Positions 8,733 through 21,374 of a stretch of 64,000 nt of DNA are shown piece after piece (position 1 is the first letter of the stretch; each line of letters opens with the position of its first letter). Source of the DNA: Colwellia sp. (GTDB lineage: Bacteria; Pseudomonadota; Gammaproteobacteria; Enterobacterales; Alteromonadaceae). The stretch is from assembly GCA_013215295.1 (NCBI GenBank), contig JABSOZ010000024.1, forward strand, positions 1 through 64,000, given 5' to 3'. Under the pieces are notes generated by a model. It had not been told where the DNA came from and searched no databases. It saw only the letters and a program-made list of their open reading frames with translations. The position numbers and the translations under genes are program-made.

Positions 8733-9386
8733 TCAAAATATAATCAGTTTAATCCCTAGCGCAATAAGCGTTATGCCCATAAAGCGATTAATCACAGTTT
8801 GATATTTTTTTACTTTATGAATAAATTTTGGTTGAGTAAGAAAACAACTTAATATTGAGAACCATAACAAGTGCGCCAATGAAATTATACAGCCATAAAC
8901 TAATTGTATAATTATCGGTGTATCAATTGTGACAAATTGAGAGAATATCCCCAAAAAGAACAGCGTCGTTTTAGGGTTTAAAGCATTAGAAATAAAACCG
9001 CTGACAAATGCTTTCATTGGCTTAATTAACTGAGTGTTTTCACGCGGTTCATATTCATCAATGCCTTTTGATGTTATTGACAACACGCCAATAAACATCA
9101 GATAGAAAGCCCCTAAATACTTAATGGTAGAAAACAACATCGGTGAAGTATTAATGATTATCGCTAAACCCGCTATGCAATACATTATGTGTACCCACGT
9201 GCCTAATGTAATACCAAACGTGGTATATAGCCCTGTATTTCTAGAATAAATTAAGCTATTACGTGTAACTAAGATAAAATCTGCACCTGGGCTTATTGCC
9301 ATCATTAACGCTACCGAAGTAATGGTTATAATCTCCATTTGGTGAAGTAACAGCAATTCAATAATATTCACTTTTATGCCACCCAC
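8733..9386 (-). CDS. LysE/RhtB-type amino-acid exporter
   Basis: 217 aa from a GTG; a second GTG at 9371 or the ATG 16 codons in would also fit. The segment VALMMAISPGADFILVTRNSL is the hallmark first helix and loop of LysE/RhtB exporters, and six hydrophobic helices follow. These pumps expel amino acids or homoserine lactone-like compounds through the inner membrane. The start overlaps the stop of the upstream flavoenzyme gene by a few bases, so the two are probably translationally coupled. Confidence 0.85.
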   Translation of the reverse strand: MGGIKVNIIELLLLHQMEIITITSVALMMAISPGADFILVTRNSLIYSRNTGLYTTFGITLGTWVHIMYCIAGLAIIINTSPMLFSTIKYLGAFYLMFIGVLSITSKGIDEYEPRENTQLIKPMKAFVSGFISNALNPKTTLFFLGIFSQFVTIDTPIIIQLVYGCIISLAHLLWFSILSCFLTQPKFIHKVKKYQTVINRFMGITLIALGIKLIIF

Positions 9387-10498
9387 TTTTGTTTATTCTC
9401 AGTGACTAATCCAGAAATGCCTGACATATAGTCAATCGCAGTCATCGTGAATCCGTTATTGGATAACTGTTCAATTGTGAAAGGGGCCTTAGCCAAGGCT
9501 CGGCCGGCATTAATTTTATTTACCCAATTTGGATTTCCGACAGCGGCTTTTCCTATAGCAACCAAGTCTGCTCCGTGAGAAATTATTTTATCGGCGGAAA
9601 TGATATTTGAAATGTTACCCGCGATAATGAGGGTTATTTCTGGGTTTAGCTTGGTTTTAATCCACTGTAATAAAGTTTCATCCCCCTCAGGTAAATGATT
9701 AGGCTTTTTAAATGCGTCATGTAAAGACATGTGAATATAGTCAATATCGAGCTTATTCAACGCATTACTTAGCTGAATTTGTTCTTCAATTTTGATACCT
9801 GAAAAATGTGCATAGTTTTCAGGTGAAAGCCTAACGCCTACAATGAAATTTCTTGGGATCTCAGCTCTTATGCGTTTTACTATTTCGAAAATAATGCGGT
9901 TTCGATTGTCAAATGATCCGCCCCATTGATCTCGACGTTTGTTAAGAGCAGGGTTACTGAAATTACTTAACAAAAAGTTGAATGCGGCGTGAATTTCTAC
10001 CCCGTCCATTCCCGCTTGATAAGCCAATTTAGATGAATGCACAAAATCATTTATTAACGATTCTATTTCAGTCGTGGTAATTTCTCTAACGCCGTCGGGA
10101 TAATAACAGTCAAGTTTATAAGCTGAAGGGGATACTGCTTTTGCAGTACTAAACTTGTCTTCACTTCTCATTCCACCGTGGTGCAGTTGTACTATGGCTA
10201 AAGCATTATTTTTATGGGAATTTTCTGCAATTCTGGCAAAGCTGTTTTTTTGTACTTCAGTTATTAATGCTGGCTGCCCTTGCCAACTACGACCTGTCAT
10301 TGATATAGAAGTCGCTGCAGTGATTATCATGCCAAATCCACCTTCAGCGCATTTATTGAGCCAATCGATTTCGTGATCACTTAAATCACCATTGTCTAAA
10401 CTCATATTGTGAGTTAATGGCGCAAGTACCGAGCGATTCTTCATGTATTTACCGCTTTTTATAAAATTAAAGGTTTGTCTTGTTGCAAAGTGATTCAT
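9374..10498 (-). CDS. NADH:flavin oxidoreductase, Old Yellow Enzyme family
   Basis: 374 aa TIM barrel. Family signatures are LHHGGMRS, DGVEIHAAFNFLLSNF followed by NPALNKRRDQWGGSFDNRNR, and the phosphate-binding end IAGNIS ... GADLVAIGKAAVGNPNW. These FMN enzymes reduce activated C=C bonds such as enones and nitro compounds. One point is odd: the usual active-site pair H-x-x-(N/H) reads H-A-A-F here, with an Asn only at the next position, so proton handling may differ. It is coupled to the LysE-like exporter and divergent from a LysR regulator that probably controls the pair. Confidence 0.87.
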   Translation of the reverse strand: MNHFATRQTFNFIKSGKYMKNRSVLAPLTHNMSLDNGDLSDHEIDWLNKCAEGGFGMIITAATSISMTGRSWQGQPALITEVQKNSFARIAENSHKNNALAIVQLHHGGMRSEDKFSTAKAVSPSAYKLDCYYPDGVREITTTEIESLINDFVHSSKLAYQAGMDGVEIHAAFNFLLSNFSNPALNKRRDQWGGSFDNRNRIIFEIVKRIRAEIPRNFIVGVRLSPENYAHFSGIKIEEQIQLSNALNKLDIDYIHMSLHDAFKKPNHLPEGDETLLQWIKTKLNPEITLIIAGNISNIISADKIISHGADLVAIGKAAVGNPNWVNKINAGRALAKAPFTIEQLSNNGFTMTAIDYMSGISGLVTENKQKWVA

Positions 10499-10578
10499 AG
10501 TATTTTCTCTGTTATTTTGTAGACACCTACCTTAATACATTCCAAATGCGTACATAACATGGCAATATTGCACAACAT

Positions 10579-10597
10579 AATATCCTGACAGGATATT
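10579..10597. promoter_or_regulatory. Perfect palindrome between divergent OYE and LysR genes (operator candidate)
   Basis: AATATCCTG and CAGGATATT form a 9+9 bp perfect dyad around a single A. It lies in the 100-bp divergent region, 33 bp before the preferred LysR start and about 80 bp before the flavoenzyme start. The position suits a binding site for the LysR protein or another dimeric regulator. The LysR T-N11-A pattern is not obvious, so the binder is uncertain. Confidence 0.55.
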
Positions 10598-10629
10598 AAA
10601 GTATGATATCAACGCAAAGGTTTGTGATA

Positions 10630-11529
10630 ATGAAGAGTAAATTGAACCAACTCTATTTGATGAAGTTGTTTATCGCCATCGTACAAAAAGGCTCATTCGC
10701 TGGAGGCGCAAGATCAGTAGACGTGGCGGCGGCTAAAGCGTCTAAAGATATTAATTACTTAGAGTCATCACTGGACACTATTTTGTTGAGCCGTTCCACA
10801 CGCGCATTAAATATTACTGATGCGGGTGAACTGTTTTATCAATCTGCTTTAGATATTGTAGAAATGCATTCACAAATGATTGATAACTTAGCCATGCTCA
10901 AAACCACTATTTCGGGGGAATTACGCATTACGGCGCCGGCTTTATGGGGGGAAGTGGTACTTGCGCCAATCATTATTGCTTATAGACAGCGCTTTCCTTT
11001 AGTCAAATTCACCGCTGACTTTTCCAATGACATTATTGATATTTTTAAGGAAAACATTCATATTGCTTTTCGAAGTACAAATTTACAAGACGAGCCCTAT
11101 TTAGCACGATTCATTGCAAATGATGAGTTCGTTTTGTGTGCAAGCAAAGAATATTTATCATCAAAAACAATGCCTAAAACACCTCAACACCTTCTCGAAC
11201 TCGACTTCATTACTTTAGTAAATAACGGGAGTCAGTTTGACCGAATTGACTTTGTCCATAAAAATCAACCTTTTCATCAACACTTACGTGGTGAGTTACA
11301 CTTTAATAACAAACAAGTTATTTATGAAACAGTAAAAGCGGGATTGGGTTACGCTGTTTTGCCGCGATATTTAGTGAGTAAAGAATTAGCATCGAATACG
11401 CTCGTTGAAATGCTGCCAGACTATCAAATAAAAGGTGCTGCATTTTATGCGCTGTACACACAGCGTAGAAAAGAATCAGCATTAATTAATCATTTCATCG
11501 ACTTTGTCGGTGACAGCGTAAATGCATAG
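10630..11529 (+). CDS. LysR-family transcriptional regulator
   Basis: 299 aa from the ATG at 10630, which has AAGG nine bases upstream; an upstream ATG at 10603 would add nine residues that are not LysR-like. Residues about 1-62 are the winged helix (LMKLFIAIVQKGSFAGGARSVDVAAAKASKDINYLES), and the rest is the two-lobed effector domain (GELRITAPALWGEVVLAPII). It resembles the group that binds near divergently transcribed oxidoreductases, so the OYE-LysE pair is the probable target. Its 3' end converges on the ToxR-like gene with 60 bp between. Confidence 0.87.
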   Translation: MKSKLNQLYLMKLFIAIVQKGSFAGGARSVDVAAAKASKDINYLESSLDTILLSRSTRALNITDAGELFYQSALDIVEMHSQMIDNLAMLKTTISGELRITAPALWGEVVLAPIIIAYRQRFPLVKFTADFSNDIIDIFKENIHIAFRSTNLQDEPYLARFIANDEFVLCASKEYLSSKTMPKTPQHLLELDFITLVNNGSQFDRIDFVHKNQPFHQHLRGELHFNNKQVIYETVKAGLGYAVLPRYLVSKELASNTLVEMLPDYQIKGAAFYALYTQRRKESALINHFIDFVGDSVNA

Positions 11530-11590
11530 CGCTGAAATATTTGTTTTTCATAAAATAAAGCAGTTAAAATCATAATTTTAATAATCGCAA

Positions 11591-13624
11591 TCAATACTGA
11601 ATATCAAATTCCAGTAATTCTTTCTTAAAACTCACACTAAAAGTGAATAAGAATTCACCGCCGCGTGTATCACTAATGAATGAACTTGATTTTGCTATCT
11701 TGTGTAAAACATCTATTTTTTTACTGGTAAGCTCATAAGACCAAAGCTGCATAGCGCTGTTAATTCCAAACAATTTGTTCTGTTTGAGGACAAATTTGGG
11801 GTGATGTAAAAATGGTGATAACTCAGGTAAATAAGTGCTCTTCCCTGCGCTTTCAATAAATGCTTTGTTATGTGAAACATAGAGTAACTGATCTTCTGTT
11901 AAACGATGGGCCCATTGCACATCATTGATAGCTAATTCAGTAAGTAATTGATTATTGACCCCAATACTGAATAGTTGATTGTTTTCTTTAGCGATAAATA
12001 AAATTTCGTTATTTGTTTGCCATTGTAATATCTTTTTAACAGGTATTGACGTCTCAATCTGCCTACTCTTTTTATCCAAGCGGTAAACGACAACCTTATC
12101 ACTTACCAGCACTGCGATTTCGTTTCCTGTCGGTGACCAAACAAACTGATCTGATTGTAAACCCAATGACTCGTGACTAATTTTGGACACTTTATTTTCA
12201 TTATACAACCACAATTGTTGGCTGCCCGTGCGGTTTGATACAAATGCTATAGCCTTTCCTGTCGGCTGAAACTGAGCATTTCTTTCCGCTGCATTTGAAC
12301 GGGCAATAACGTTAATTGACTCTCCTTCTGATATCAACGGCTTCAATACCGCGATATCAGAATCATAATTCAAATGTGTTACCACGAGTTTATTTTCTTT
12401 AGGGTGGAAGTTGGGATAAATTAATTGTCCCAATATGTCATAATCAGGTTTAGTTATACGCCCTTCAAAGTCGAGTAGAAAAAGCCCTAAATCAGTATAA
12501 GTAATGAGAAAGTCGCCACTGGGATGAAGGTAACCACTATAGTATTCATAAACTGAGCCGGCATTGCCTGTTTGTATTAATGCAGTTGAAATCACATGAC
12601 CCGCTAAGTCTACCTTTTCTATTCGATGCTGATTGTTCTGGGTTGTGCTTATCACTGCAAATTGTTTTTTCTTAGGGTCATAATCGTAGCTGTATATTTT
12701 GTGATTAAGCGGCGCATAAATGACAGTGTATTCACCCGTTTTTAAATCATAAGATCGCAATTGCCTGTTGGAATTTGTATCTGAAACAATGAGGGCGACA
12801 TCACCCTTGTCTACCCAGCGCGCAACAGCGACTCTATTTTTTTGACAAGTAGAACGAGACACTGGTTTTATAGGTTGTTGCAAAGCCAAAGCAAAATCGA
12901 GTGTATTGAATTGCCAACACTTCTGAACCGTGTCAGGTGATTTATTACAAACATTCTGCGAGGTAAAGGCGAGCTGATTACCGTCTGCAGACCAATCAAC
13001 ACTGCCATAAACGCCAGCTTGTTTGGTGAGTTGATATTCTTCTCCACTGCTTAATCTTTTTGCCCAAAGGTGTGTATTACAAGCAGGGCCATTTCGTTTA
13101 AATACCAAAAATTCACCATCTGGGGAGTATCGAGCGTTTGTTTCATTACGATCCGTCGCGGTAATAGGCCTAGGGTTAGAAAAACTTAACTGAAGCTCTT
13201 CTTTTCCTAACCAACTAAAAAGAAAAATGATAATTATAGGTACTATTATCCAATAAACGTTTTGCCAATACTTAACGACTTGTGACGGCGGTTGGGCAAT
13301 GGGGGCTTGTTGCCACTTAATTTCGCCGACTAATGAGTACCCTTGTTTTGCGTGAGTTTTAATAATTTTTTGTTGTTTACTGCTATCACCTAACGCTTTT
13401 CTTAACTGAGTGACACTACGTTGCAAAGTGTTGGGGCCTACAACGGCATTTGGCCACACTGCTTCCATTAACACATCATGGCTTACCACTTTCCCTGCAT
13501 TTTTGGCGAGTAAAATAAGTACCGCCATTGCTTTGGGAGGAACATCTGTGACCTGCTTAGATAAAACAATTTGATTTCTACTCGGGTCGACTAAGTGGCC
13601 ATTTAACAAAAACGGTGTGGACAT
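11591..13624 (-). CDS. ToxR/CadC-like membrane regulator with periplasmic beta-propeller
   Basis: 677 aa. An OmpR-type winged helix occupies about 5-105 (VLILLAKNAGKVVSHDVLMEAVW, TLQRSVTQLRKALGD, IIKTHAKQGYSLVG). One membrane helix lies at about 129-147 (WIIVPIIIIFLFSWLG). The remaining 530 residues are TolB/WD40-like propeller repeats (ARYSPDGEFLVFKRNGP, SADGNQLAFTSQ, PTGKAIAFVSNRTGSQQLWLY). Such one-component regulators sense an envelope signal through the propeller and bind DNA from the membrane. The divergent esterase at 13829, about 200 bp away, is a plausible target. Confidence 0.85.
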   Translation of the reverse strand: MSTPFLLNGHLVDPSRNQIVLSKQVTDVPPKAMAVLILLAKNAGKVVSHDVLMEAVWPNAVVGPNTLQRSVTQLRKALGDSSKQQKIIKTHAKQGYSLVGEIKWQQAPIAQPPSQVVKYWQNVYWIIVPIIIIFLFSWLGKEELQLSFSNPRPITATDRNETNARYSPDGEFLVFKRNGPACNTHLWAKRLSSGEEYQLTKQAGVYGSVDWSADGNQLAFTSQNVCNKSPDTVQKCWQFNTLDFALALQQPIKPVSRSTCQKNRVAVARWVDKGDVALIVSDTNSNRQLRSYDLKTGEYTVIYAPLNHKIYSYDYDPKKKQFAVISTTQNNQHRIEKVDLAGHVISTALIQTGNAGSVYEYYSGYLHPSGDFLITYTDLGLFLLDFEGRITKPDYDILGQLIYPNFHPKENKLVVTHLNYDSDIAVLKPLISEGESINVIARSNAAERNAQFQPTGKAIAFVSNRTGSQQLWLYNENKVSKISHESLGLQSDQFVWSPTGNEIAVLVSDKVVVYRLDKKSRQIETSIPVKKILQWQTNNEILFIAKENNQLFSIGVNNQLLTELAINDVQWAHRLTEDQLLYVSHNKAFIESAGKSTYLPELSPFLHHPKFVLKQNKLFGINSAMQLWSYELTSKKIDVLHKIAKSSSFISDTRGGEFLFTFSVSFKKELLEFDIQY

Positions 13625-13828
13625 CTAATTTATATCCATTGAATTTTTTATTTGCATCATACATTCACTTCAGTTTTTTCGCTTGTTTCGCTTGTTTCGC
13701 AATAAATCAGCAAAACGTCAGGTTTATTCATGTTTTTCAGGATCTCATCAGTTAAGTTGCCAATAACAATTAAGCTGAAACGTTCGACTGCTTAATACTT
13801 TTAAAGTTAATCGACTAATGGAACTCAA

Positions 13829-15094
13829 ATGACTGATCTAAAAAAGCTAAACTTTATTCACTGGCACAAGGCTATATTATTCCTACCTGTTATTTTATTT
13901 TGTTTGTTAATCACAAAAATCAATGCAAGTGAATTGAAAGACGATACGCTTTTTAAGATAAAAACAAAAGTGTTTGATTCTTCTCTTTTAAACAGGAAGC
14001 AAAACATCTCTATTTATTTACCTGATGGATACCAACAGACGACCAAACAATACCCGGTAGTTTATGTTTTAGATGGTGAGTTCTTGTTTTCCACCACGAT
14101 TAATACGTCACGCGTCAGAGCGAGTAGAGATTTAATGCCACAGTCTATTATCGTTGGGTTAACAACAAGTAACTCAGCAAGCCGCATGCCGCTTGCCATG
14201 CCAATGAGAAGAATCAAAGATGATGAAAATTCCGTTGTTTTTAAAAATCGTAAGCCAGCGCTGTTTTTGTCATTTATGACTAAAGAACTCATACCTTTTA
14301 TTGAAGCGAATTATAGAACAGCTGCCCATAACACTTTAATAGGCATGTCACCCACGGTAGGTGTATTGCTAACAGACTACTTTAAAGAGCAACCAATATT
14401 TAATGCTTACATTGCCTTAGCCGCGGATCCTCATAATTATACTTTAGAAGGAAAGTACATCGCGAGTGAAATAATACAACACATTAAAAAAAGAAAAAAT
14501 ACACATTTTTATATATCTAGGGGAGAGTTCGACGTTAAAAGACGTGAAAATTTGAAAACTGTTTTTTCTTATTTGCGTAAAGAAATTAAACAACATCAAG
14601 TTGAACGCTTCTTAATGGCCGAGGTTATTGAAGGTGGTGAACATTATGGAATGAGTTTAGTCGGGATAAATAACGGCTTCAGACATATATATCCAGAAAC
14701 AGTATGGCGACCAGACTATATAACTATTCGCAACCATGAAAACCCAGCACAAGAACTAAAACGCTTCTATCAGCAATTGAGTCAACAATATGGTTTTACT
14801 GCTTACCCTGTCGCAGATGGCTATTGGATGGGAATGTCTATTGCAGGTACGACTCGATATTTACTGAGAAATAAAAAGAGTAAACAGGCGCTTGAAATGC
14901 TTAACTGGGCAATGAAATTACAACCTAATAATATTGAGCTGCAATACAATTTAACCTCTGCATTAGAAGAAGATAAACAAATCAAACAAGCCATAATCTC
15001 AGCAAAAAAATTGATAAAGATGTCAGTGCTGCAAAAGCACAAATCAAAACAGTATTTTGAAGACTACCTTAGCGAATTAATTGCCATAAAATAA
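13829..15094 (+). CDS. Secreted esterase-fold hydrolase with C-terminal TPR
   Basis: 421 aa. A hydrophobic export segment (AILFLPVILFCLLI, about 15-30) precedes a Fes/IroE-like alpha/beta-hydrolase domain: ISIYLPDGY, YPVVYVLDGEF, then LIGMSPTVGVLLTDY with Ser in the nucleophile position and EGGEHYGMSL holding the likely catalytic His. Residues about 335-410 form TPR-type helices (KQALEMLNWAMKLQPNNIELQYNL). Proteins of this build are common in Shewanella/Colwellia. It is divergent from the ToxR-like regulator and converges with a related protein at 15394, with a hairpin between them. Confidence 0.8.
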   Translation: MTDLKKLNFIHWHKAILFLPVILFCLLITKINASELKDDTLFKIKTKVFDSSLLNRKQNISIYLPDGYQQTTKQYPVVYVLDGEFLFSTTINTSRVRASRDLMPQSIIVGLTTSNSASRMPLAMPMRRIKDDENSVVFKNRKPALFLSFMTKELIPFIEANYRTAAHNTLIGMSPTVGVLLTDYFKEQPIFNAYIALAADPHNYTLEGKYIASEIIQHIKKRKNTHFYISRGEFDVKRRENLKTVFSYLRKEIKQHQVERFLMAEVIEGGEHYGMSLVGINNGFRHIYPETVWRPDYITIRNHENPAQELKRFYQQLSQQYGFTAYPVADGYWMGMSIAGTTRYLLRNKKSKQALEMLNWAMKLQPNNIELQYNLTSALEEDKQIKQAIISAKKLIKMSVLQKHKSKQYFEDYLSELIAIK

Positions 15095-15246
15095 AGAATA
15101 GGTGGAAGATTATACCGCTGGCTTTGTTGATAAATCCCGATCATTTATAACATAACAAAAACGACAAAATCCAGTTTGCCTTGAATCGTTAATCGTATTG
15201 AACTTAAAGCTTATTAAGGAAAGAAAATAATATTTTTAGAGACTAA

Positions 15247-15268
15247 AGAACAGCCCCTTATGGGCTGT
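15247..15268. terminator. Hairpin between convergent genes
   Basis: GAACAGCCC and GGGCTGTTC form a perfect 9-bp stem around CTTAT. It lies between the convergent hydrolase genes at 13829 and 15394. There is no long T-run on either side, so a bidirectional terminator is likely but not certain. Confidence 0.6.
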
Positions 15269-15393
15269 TCTATGCACTGAATATATTGCTTCGTGATGTG
15301 AAATTAATATTAAATCTCATCTGCCCCAAAAAGATTACTAACCTACTGATTTATTGCATTTAATTGACTAAAAGTGCTTACAGGCAAATATTA

Positions 15394-16551
15394 TTATTTG
15401 GCCGATAATTTACTTTTTAAGTCAGTATACAGTTGCTTGTAATAGCTGTCGTATGCGTTATTTTGCTTAGTCGCCAATTCAGAGGCAATTTTTCGCATGG
15501 CTAATGCCTCAGTCAAATCACCGTCTTGTGTTAAAACATTGGCCATGACGGCATAAACATGTGGTGAGTCTGGATAGTCTTTTATATTGATTTGAAAAAC
15601 TTCTATGGCTTTTTTGACCTGTTCTTTGTTGAACATTGCAATGCCTAGAGCTCGCATCGCATTTTCTGAAGAGATTGCATAGCCGTATTTATTTTCCGAG
15701 AGTTGCTGGTAATAGCTTTTTATTGACTGGACGCCTGCGCTAATGACTGGTGAGTCTGACGCTAAGTAACGATCAGCAAATACAGACACTAATGCGCTTG
15801 ACAACGCACTGACATATTGGTCGAACTGCGCACTTTTCCATGTTAGCTTTTGCGGGGCATGTTGCTGTAAAAGCGAGAGAATTTTCTGGTGATTTTGGGT
15901 TTCCCTAGACTCACCACTGACACTTAACCATAAAAATGCTGAGATGTCCTTATTACTCTTTAAGAAGGTTTCAAAGTCACTTACCAAGCCGGATGCATCT
16001 GTTATCCAGGGATTCATCATTATATAAGCTTGAAATAATTTGGGTTTGTGAATAAGCCCATATAACGGCGCCATACCGAATCGTTCACCAGACGCGAGTA
16101 TTCTAAATGGTTGGGTACGATAGTGTTTGTCTATATAGGGAATAACATCGGTTTCGAGGAAGTTAATAAAATCTTCGCTTTTGACGCCACGATTGATAAT
16201 GCTTACTGCGGTTTCTGTGGTCAGTGAAACGAAAATGGTTTCGGGCATTGGATCTTCTTGATTATGACTTAGCTCGTGCAAAGTACCGGCGGTACTCGCA
16301 AAATCTTCATCAGTACCGAGCTTAAAATATACCGGGTATCTTTTTTGCTCTAATGCCTGATAACTCACCGGTAGGCGAATATTAATGCTAGCTTTTTTCA
16401 TCAGGATTTTTGAATCGATAATCAGGGTTTCTCCGATAACAATCGGTTCATTCGCTAGGGCGAAAAAAGAGACTAACCAAAGCACAAAGATAAAGGGTAA
16501 CTGACGAGACTTGTTTATATTTTTTTGCTTAACGATGTCAAATAATTTCAT
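15394..16551 (-). CDS. Esterase-fold pseudoenzyme with C-terminal TPR
   Basis: 385 aa with a signal peptide (FIFVLWLVSFFALA, cleaved near 33). The fold matches the neighbours at 13829 and 7357: INIRLPVSY, RYPVYFKLGTDEDF, and TPR-like helices at about 295-370 (AIEVFQINIKDYPDSPHVYAVMA). The nucleophile elbow, which should read G-x-S-x-G, is SGERFGMAPL, so Ser is replaced by Arg. The C-terminal His region reads AQFDQYVSAL with no His. It has therefore probably lost hydrolase activity and may act as a binding or scaffold protein. Confidence 0.75.
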   Translation of the reverse strand: MKLFDIVKQKNINKSRQLPFIFVLWLVSFFALANEPIVIGETLIIDSKILMKKASINIRLPVSYQALEQKRYPVYFKLGTDEDFASTAGTLHELSHNQEDPMPETIFVSLTTETAVSIINRGVKSEDFINFLETDVIPYIDKHYRTQPFRILASGERFGMAPLYGLIHKPKLFQAYIMMNPWITDASGLVSDFETFLKSNKDISAFLWLSVSGESRETQNHQKILSLLQQHAPQKLTWKSAQFDQYVSALSSALVSVFADRYLASDSPVISAGVQSIKSYYQQLSENKYGYAISSENAMRALGIAMFNKEQVKKAIEVFQINIKDYPDSPHVYAVMANVLTQDGDLTEALAMRKIASELATKQNNAYDSYYKQLYTDLKSKLSAK

Positions 16552-16652
16552 TTAAATGGCCTGTTTCTGATGAAAAAATAATAAAATTATTTATTCATAT
16601 TTAGTGGTGACTATAAAATAACTTAGTTTTACTTATGGTACTTAAGTGCCTT

Positions 16653-16681
16653 CACTTAAATTTTAATTCTATGTTTAAGTG
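16653..16681. promoter_or_regulatory. Inverted repeat upstream of the pseudoenzyme gene
   Basis: CACTTAAA and TTTAAGTG form an 8-bp dyad across 13 bases, about 100 bp upstream of the gene at 15394-16551. A further CTTAAGTG lies just to the left. This is a possible operator for an unknown regulator. Confidence 0.35.
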
Positions 16682-16727
16682 ACCTGCTGATTTAAAATCT
16701 CAATGAGCAACATACCCCAAATTGTAA

Positions 16728-17006
16728 TCAATTAATATGTTGTCCTAAAAGTTTCGTACTATAAAACATTTGATCGAAACTATGATTGATTGGCAAAGCA
16801 TACGACTTACCTTGGTCAGTTAACGCACAGTGCTTGCCGTCTCGATAAGATAACTTACCGCCAAGAAATGTTGCTAAATCTTTATTTGGTGGCTGACTGC
16901 ACTTTGTGTAATGTGAATTTCTTGAGGCTAAGGCAAATGTTTTTAATGACGGCAGAGTTTTAAACATCTTAATGCATACATAAATATAAATATGAATATT
17001 ATTCAT
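16728..17006 (-). pseudogene. Truncated LysR-type (GcvA-like) regulator remnant
   Basis: A 92-codon frame matches the first part of a GcvA-type LysR protein with pieces missing: LPSLKTFALASRN (expected first helix), HYTKCSQ (remnant of the HTH), LATFLGGKLSYRDGKHCALT (expected L-E-x-x-L-G-x-x-L-F-x-R), TDQGKSY and FDQMF. The recognition helix is gone and no effector domain follows. It is best read as a decayed gene rather than a functional small protein. Confidence 0.6.
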
Positions 17007-17168
17007 TATTGTAGTGTTTAAGCCTTAATATAAATAACATCATTGAGAATTGTCATCATGCATTATTAATAATATCGCTATTTACACAATCACGCCTGCT
17101 GTACTAACACCCATGATTTAAATCTATGGGGTTATTCTATAGGTGGCAAAAGCTGTAGCGAGATAAGG

Positions 17169-17888
17169 TTAAAGCTCTTTCTTTTCAAGCGCTTCAATTT
17201 GTGCATTCACTATCGCCAGTGTTTCTTTTTGAGTAATTAATGATGCATCAGATGCAGCTTGAGGGTTTTTGTTCTTAATATGTTCAAAGATATCTACATG
17301 CGCTTGGTATTCTTCAGTAGTCACGGGAATCATTCGATTGGTAAAACGGATATTTACTTTTAAAGCGGTATTGATAAAGTTAATTAATTGAATAAAGAAT
17401 GGATTATTACTGGCTGTTAACACACTTCGATGAAAGTCTATATCTGCTTCATGAGTGTCATCTTTACCATTAGTGGCATCTTTCATCCTCATCAAAGCAC
17501 TTTCTATGGCTTTAAGATCAGATTCTTGAGCATATTGAGCGGCTAAAAATGCAGCTTCAGGCTCTATGGCTAAACGTAATTGCAAGAAGTGCCTCAGCAA
17601 GTATAAATCAGGTTTACCGAATAATATCCAATTGAGTACATCTACATCAAATAAATTCCAATGTTTAGAGTCGACAACTTTAATACCTTGTCTTGGCCTT
17701 GAGCTGATCAAACCTTTTGCAGTTAGCATTTTAACCGCCTCACGTGTTGCTGTGCGACTTATATTAAACTCGATACATAAATCAGCTTCAGAAGGCAAAC
17801 TATCACCAACCTTATACGTTCCCTGCATTATTTTTTTACCCAAAACATGGACGAGTTGTTGGGTTAAATTAAGGTGTGATAAATCCAT
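17169..17888 (-). CDS. FadR-family (GntR) regulator, DgoR-like
   Basis: 239 aa. The N-terminal GntR winged helix spans about 9-70 (GTYKVGDSLPSEADLCIEFNISRTATREAVKMLTAKGLI). The FCD effector domain spans about 80-225 with metal-site residues in ADIDFHRSVL and YQAHVDIFEH. The overall pattern resembles DgoR, the galactonate-responsive repressor. It is divergent from the GH2 beta-galactosidase, so it probably represses that gene in response to a sugar acid or related product. Repeated TTGTAT boxes lie between the two genes. Confidence 0.85.
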   Translation of the reverse strand: MDLSHLNLTQQLVHVLGKKIMQGTYKVGDSLPSEADLCIEFNISRTATREAVKMLTAKGLISSRPRQGIKVVDSKHWNLFDVDVLNWILFGKPDLYLLRHFLQLRLAIEPEAAFLAAQYAQESDLKAIESALMRMKDATNGKDDTHEADIDFHRSVLTASNNPFFIQLINFINTALKVNIRFTNRMIPVTTEEYQAHVDIFEHIKNKNPQAASDASLITQKETLAIVNAQIEALEKKEL

Positions 17889-17916
17889 AGAGATTCTGCT
17901 TTAAACTAATATTATT

Positions 17917-18062
17917 TGTATGATAAGTGACTCCATGTAAATACTCTAGCTAAATTGTTACAGACACGACATTCTTGTTTTACTTATCTGAATAAATTTC
18001 TTTAATAAATATAACACTTGCTCTTATTATTTTTAATTGTATTATAAATAGTATTGTATACC
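17917..18062. promoter_or_regulatory. TTGTAT boxes in the fadR-like/GH2 divergent region
   Basis: Three related elements lie between the divergent genes: TTGTATGATA at 17917, TTGTATTATA at 18037 and TTGTATACC at 18054. They resemble half-sites of GntR/FadR-family operators (T-T-G-T-A ... T-A-C-A-A). One is next to the regulator start and two are just upstream of the beta-galactosidase start, which fits repression of both genes by the regulator. This assignment is inference. Confidence 0.45.
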
Positions 18063-18077
18063 TTTTGAGATTTCTGA

Positions 18078-21329
<3,252 letters not shown>

Positions 21330-21374
21330 ATAAATAAATAAAGTATTTACATCATTATTGCTTAGAGGTAAACC

